From positions 1 to 56,362 of the forward strand of contig JANXSY010000085.1 in assembly GCA_025356435.1 (NCBI GenBank): 56,362 nucleotides of DNA. The letters run 5' to 3'. Within the stretch, counting starts at the first letter, position 1. Every line of letters starts with the position of its first letter. Origin of the DNA: Isosphaeraceae bacterium (lineage in GTDB: Bacteria > Planctomycetota > Planctomycetia > Isosphaerales > Isosphaeraceae). A program made the position numbers and the translations under genes. Of this stretch, positions 53,701 through 56,362 are shown piece by piece. A model generated the notes under the pieces. That model worked only from the letters and a program-made list of their open reading frames with translations. It did no database searches and had not been told where the DNA came from.

Positions 53701-56362
53701 CGACAACACCAAGACCATGACGGGCGTGTTGATCGATGGCACGCCGAACGTCAGCGTCCTGAACAATGCGATTGGTGGCAACGCCTATGGCGTCCAAGTT
53801 CTCGGCGGTACGGCGTCCGGGGTCACTATCGGGGGCAATGCGATCGGCACCAACCTGATCGCAGGAAGCGGTCACGCGGACCACTCATTGAATCTAAGCA
53901 ACACCACCGACGGCATCCTGGTGAGTGGCGTCATGAATTCTGGCGTGTCGATCATGAAAAACGTCATCGCCAGTTCCGGCCGTGGAGTTAACGGTATCCA
54001 CCTGTCCGGATCCAGCAATACCAGCATCCAAGGCAATTTCATCGGTGTTAAGAATGCCGCTGGCGATGCAATCGACGGCAGTAGCAATTTCAGCATCGGA
54101 GGCGACGGCATCCTGGCGATTGACTCTCCTGGGACGATCATCGGGGGCGCCGCCACGCCCAACTTCATCGCGAATTGCGGGATGATTGGGGTCGAGATCA
54201 CAGCCGCAGCCATGGGCACGAAGATCGTCGGCAACACGATCGGGGCGACCGGCTCGAATAACGCCGTCACGATCCACGACCTCGTGATCATGCCGAATCC
54301 CCTCCCGATGGGTTCGTCGAGCGTATCGGTTCAGAATAATGTGCTCACAGGCTCCACAGACTCCACAGGCACCGGGAACGCCCTGGAGTTGAAGTCGGCA
54401 CCATCCGTCTCGATCACCGGGAACTTCATCGGAGTGAATCGGGATGGCACCCCCCGCTTGAAGAACATCGATGGCACATTCCCGATCAGCCTTGGCGACG
54501 GCATCTTGGTCAATGCTTCACCGTTGACGACCATCCTCGGCAATGTGATCGGCATGAACAGGAATGGTATCGAAGTGCAATCCGGGTCAGATGGTAGCTC
54601 AATCCAGGGGAATCGGATCGGAACCGACCCGTCAGGGACGATCAAGCGGGCGAACTCGGTGGGCATCTTGCTCAATGGTGCTTCGGGCATGACGATCGGT
54701 GGCGTGAACTCGACGGTCGGCGTGCTGACGGCGGGCAACCTGATCTCGGCGAACACTACGAGTGGGATCGAGGTGACAGTTAGGTCGTCGGCCAACATGA
54801 TCCTGGGGAACTACATCGGGACCGACGTCAACGGCTCGTCGGCCCTGGCGAACGGGGTGGGGATCGACGTCGTCGGGGTGGTGGGCGGGCTGACGATCGG
54901 GTCGAACGTGATTTCCGGAAACTCGAATCCGGTGCTTGACTCGTCGGGCAATCCCATACTCACGGGCGATGGCGTCCGGCTTGAGTCCTCCACATCGGGC
55001 ATTACCCTGACCGCGAACTCTATCGGCATCAACGCTGCCGGGAACGGCCCGCTCCCGAACGGGGTGAGCGGCGTTCACGTTATGGGTTCGAGCGGTAACA
55101 CGATCGGGGCCGCGAACTCCTTGCCAAACGGCGGCCCGCTGGCTGGAGGCAATCTGATCTCCGGAAATACCACCGGTTCGGGCATCCTGATCGATGGATT
55201 GTCGGATGCCAACATCATCGAGGGGAACTGGATCGGCCTCAACCTTACGGGCAATCTAGCGGTCGGGAACAAAGTCGGCGTCGAGCTCATGGGCTCGTCC
55301 GGCACGACGACGCTCACGGAGAACGTCATCTCCGGCAACACGACCGGCGTTTCGTTCGACGGCTTCCCGAGCAGCATGGCGATCCTCAAGAAGAGCTATA
55401 TCGGCACCGATCCGACCGGTACGATGGCGGTTGGCAACGGGACCGGCGTCGTCGTCCATGCCTCCAACTCCACGATCGGCGGGGCGGGCTCCGCGAATCT
55501 CATCTCCGGCAACACCGGGGACGGCGTCAAGGTTATGACGGCCGGCGCGGGATCGACGGTCAGCTTCAACTCGATCGGGCTTAACGTCAACGGTGCGGGC
55601 CTTGGTAATCGAGACAACGGGATCGAATTGATCGATGTGAATGGAGACGCCTTTTCGACCGTCGCGTCCAACGTCATCGGCTTCAACGGGGCGAACGGCA
55701 TCAAAGCGAGCGGTCATTCATCCAACGTCACCATCGCGTCGAACTTCATCGGCTTGACGAAAGGCTCTTCGCCTACGGAGATTCCCAATGTCGGCGACGG
55801 GATTTTACTCAGCAACGTGAGCGTCACGACTGGAACGACCGTCGACGTTACGGGGAATATGATCGGCGGCAACGACGGCAGCGGCGTCGAGATCAGCAAC
55901 TCGTCCGGTGCGATCATCGAGAACGGACTCGTGCCTGTTGAGGACGTGACCAACCCTCTCGCGTTCGGCAACCGGCTCGCCGGCGTGATGATCGATAAGA
56001 TGTCGTTGAATAATACCGTGAGAAACAATGTCTTCGCGAACAACGGCGGAGACGGCGTCATGATCACTGGGGGAGCGGCCGGCAACACGATCTCGGGAAA
56101 TACGATCGGCGGCGCGAACATCCCAGGCCCTGCAAATCGGTCGAATCGGTCGAACGGTGTCGAGATCAACGGCGGGGCATTCTTCAACAATCTGACGAAT
56201 AACCTGATTGAAGGGAACCTCGGCAGCGGCATCTTGATCTCGGGTGTTGGAACCAACTTCAACAGCCTCACCAGCAACACGATCGGAGGCGTGGCCACTT
56301 CTCAGGCCAATATCAACGACGGCGTGACGATCAACAACGGGGCGTCAAACAACTCGCTCAAC
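50789..56362 (+). CDS. Giant exported parallel-beta-helix protein (C-terminus beyond window)
   Basis: At least 1,858 codons without a stop. The reading frame was followed by hand from ATG 50789, where AGGAGAG is well placed. A basic start leads to LERLEERTLLAA at residues 41-52, the planctomycete LExLExRxLLA export-type motif. Residues 60-430 are Thr- and Val-rich beta-sandwich-like domains. A GSFRYALKAAIANYN segment near 447 and LTLRTAIRLANWN near 781 each precede a right-handed beta-helix built of short NxIxGN / IGTDxxGT repeats. Between them lies the typical QGQTYLGSMDVTST segment. It may be a surface or extracellular-matrix protein or an adhesin; ligand unknown. Confidence 0.9.
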   Translation, partial: MIPPHDSTRDLTSRPTRHRRRGSKRGLLARPMTAQAPWCVLERLEERTLLAAAVLNLGTGVLTSVSIGTTGDLIAPHATLMGVPDLTASGTLTVSASTASAKDQITIRNLNTSIGFVTAGTNDGTNGKLVVTLNKMDTDLQIQDLIQNIQYSNTSTSVPSPLHSITFTLAGIDFSPNPLSANTFTTTTKEITFDTGLSVLFADLTIPELIIGEDLTYSVVVANTSGHDESKIALNLNLPTNVILSPLSQSNPPFSLSAGMTKTLMYTVRAQSTYDTTNKLTASVFATFTTDKTVSITTMQYTSMPMPVGYVQITSPATVVADGTPPSVAFTIALGSKDSNFPQGHDFVKDFGRTVSVNVGKSGTADSTDITLVTNSPVSVGGQPVTFTVQPLDNHLINVTRDLDLQLTLANDSSPGTADQTVAKLDIKHVNANATSVTNTGDVDSIGSFRYALKAAIANYNVNKVIQTVGFNTNLTGTITLSSALDTITVPVKIVGVPGVIIDGSQVTGSALTIGAQVNISNLTIQNSQGFGILVMPSSDNSNFTNDTLQNNTLGGIKFNGVSGNTISGSMISNNSGPGIEIMGATGNLIGTATNILSNGGGTGNIIANNGGDGVLIDSVSTNNDIHGNSIYGNGNLGINNKNDPSALTVLGASLINGQLSVQVQAKLAMNTTTRFDIFTQDGGTSNPQGQTYLGSMDVTSTSPNVSSYPLRIATSSLVTVGQIVTVNATTVNATTVTTPVVALSDTSQFSMSATITADKITVTSLGDTDDITKKIDLEHLTLRTAIRLANWNSMKSGMASTIVFDLKSTNPITLLDLLPDITGQVIIDGYQATGDRRKSDRDGVETAAAISVTLVGGSGVKVGLTINGAGATIEGLRFQNFASEAIWVQTSLSGSQISGNEIGVGSSAEDYGVKVDVSTGASNVLIGGPGIVDRNIISGNKTAGVYVSRTSTGATIEGNFIGLNSDGLSLDNTKTMTGVLIDGTPNVSVLNNAIGGNAYGVQVLGGTASGVTIGGNAIGTNLIAGSGHADHSLNLSNTTDGILVSGVMNSGVSIMKNVIASSGRGVNGIHLSGSSNTSIQGNFIGVKNAAGDAIDGSSNFSIGGDGILAIDSPGTIIGGAATPNFIANCGMIGVEITAAAMGTKIVGNTIGATGSNNAVTIHDLVIMPNPLPMGSSSVSVQNNVLTGSTDSTGTGNALELKSAPSVSITGNFIGVNRDGTPRLKNIDGTFPISLGDGILVNASPLTTILGNVIGMNRNGIEVQSGSDGSSIQGNRIGTDPSGTIKRANSVGILLNGASGMTIGGVNSTVGVLTAGNLISANTTSGIEVTVRSSANMILGNYIGTDVNGSSALANGVGIDVVGVVGGLTIGSNVISGNSNPVLDSSGNPILTGDGVRLESSTSGITLTANSIGINAAGNGPLPNGVSGVHVMGSSGNTIGAANSLPNGGPLAGGNLISGNTTGSGILIDGLSDANIIEGNWIGLNLTGNLAVGNKVGVELMGSSGTTTLTENVISGNTTGVSFDGFPSSMAILKKSYIGTDPTGTMAVGNGTGVVVHASNSTIGGAGSANLISGNTGDGVKVMTAGAGSTVSFNSIGLNVNGAGLGNRDNGIELIDVNGDAFSTVASNVIGFNGANGIKASGHSSNVTIASNFIGLTKGSSPTEIPNVGDGILLSNVSVTTGTTVDVTGNMIGGNDGSGVEISNSSGAIIENGLVPVEDVTNPLAFGNRLAGVMIDKMSLNNTVRNNVFANNGGDGVMITGGAAGNTISGNTIGGANIPGPANRSNRSNGVEINGGAFFNNLTNNLIEGNLGSGILISGVGTNFNSLTSNTIGGVATSQANINDGVTINNGASNNSLN

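Overview
The window looks like chromosomal DNA of a planctomycete, most likely of the Isosphaeraceae/Gemmatales side. The reasons are a high G+C content, a DUF1559 pseudopilin-like protein, a start-of-protein LExLExRxLLA motif on a giant beta-helix protein, a short STGPR-type protein at the left edge, a CPBP protease fused to an ABC permease, the futalosine menaquinone pathway, and FG-GAP and FHA-kinase proteins typical of the phylum. This placement is inferred from gene content; there is no rRNA here.

Left part (1-8,620): a partial small protein, a GT87-type membrane glycosyltransferase, a LigD-phosphoesterase-like protein, two membrane-anchored proteins of unknown function and an ABC exporter pair. 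Then follows an A+T-rich accessory islet (about 6,830-7,920) with the remains of an HNH/zinc-finger-like gene, and a toxin-antitoxin-like pair whose first gene carries a frameshift.

Middle-left (8,620-24,520): mqnA and mqnC (menaquinone by the futalosine route) behind a good sigma70-type promoter with a perfect 15-bp palindrome at the start site. Next come an NatA-like ATPase, an ABC-2 permease/CPBP protease fusion and an amidohydrolase that may be the missing aminodeoxyfutalosine deaminase. After these are manA, a tatC with an enlarged periplasmic loop, a cobA-hemD fusion, a small membrane-protein operon, a BlaI/M56 regulatory pair with palindromic operators, and a uracil-DNA glycosylase-like protein.

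Middle-right (24,520-47,360): mostly housekeeping. It holds citramalate synthase, valS, a bifunctional nuclease (DUF151), tRNA-Ser(UGA), an FG-GAP protein, cca-rsmD, a large secreted gluzincin-like peptidase, a rubrerythrin-VIT1 iron exporter, a DUF1559 protein with a lipoprotein, addB-addA, and uppP, pgsA and rimO. AddB and AddA should act together on DNA ends, with the nuclease activity apparently only in AddB.

Right part (47,360-56,362): tRNA-Arg(UCG) followed by a badly decayed tyrosine-recombinase gene, so this is an old integration site. Then comes an FHA-domain Ser/Thr kinase, with a 12-base G tract in its upstream region. Divergent from it is a giant exported parallel-beta-helix protein (at least 1,858 codons) that is still open at the window edge. 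No CRISPR array, complete insertion sequence, rRNA or replication origin was seen.
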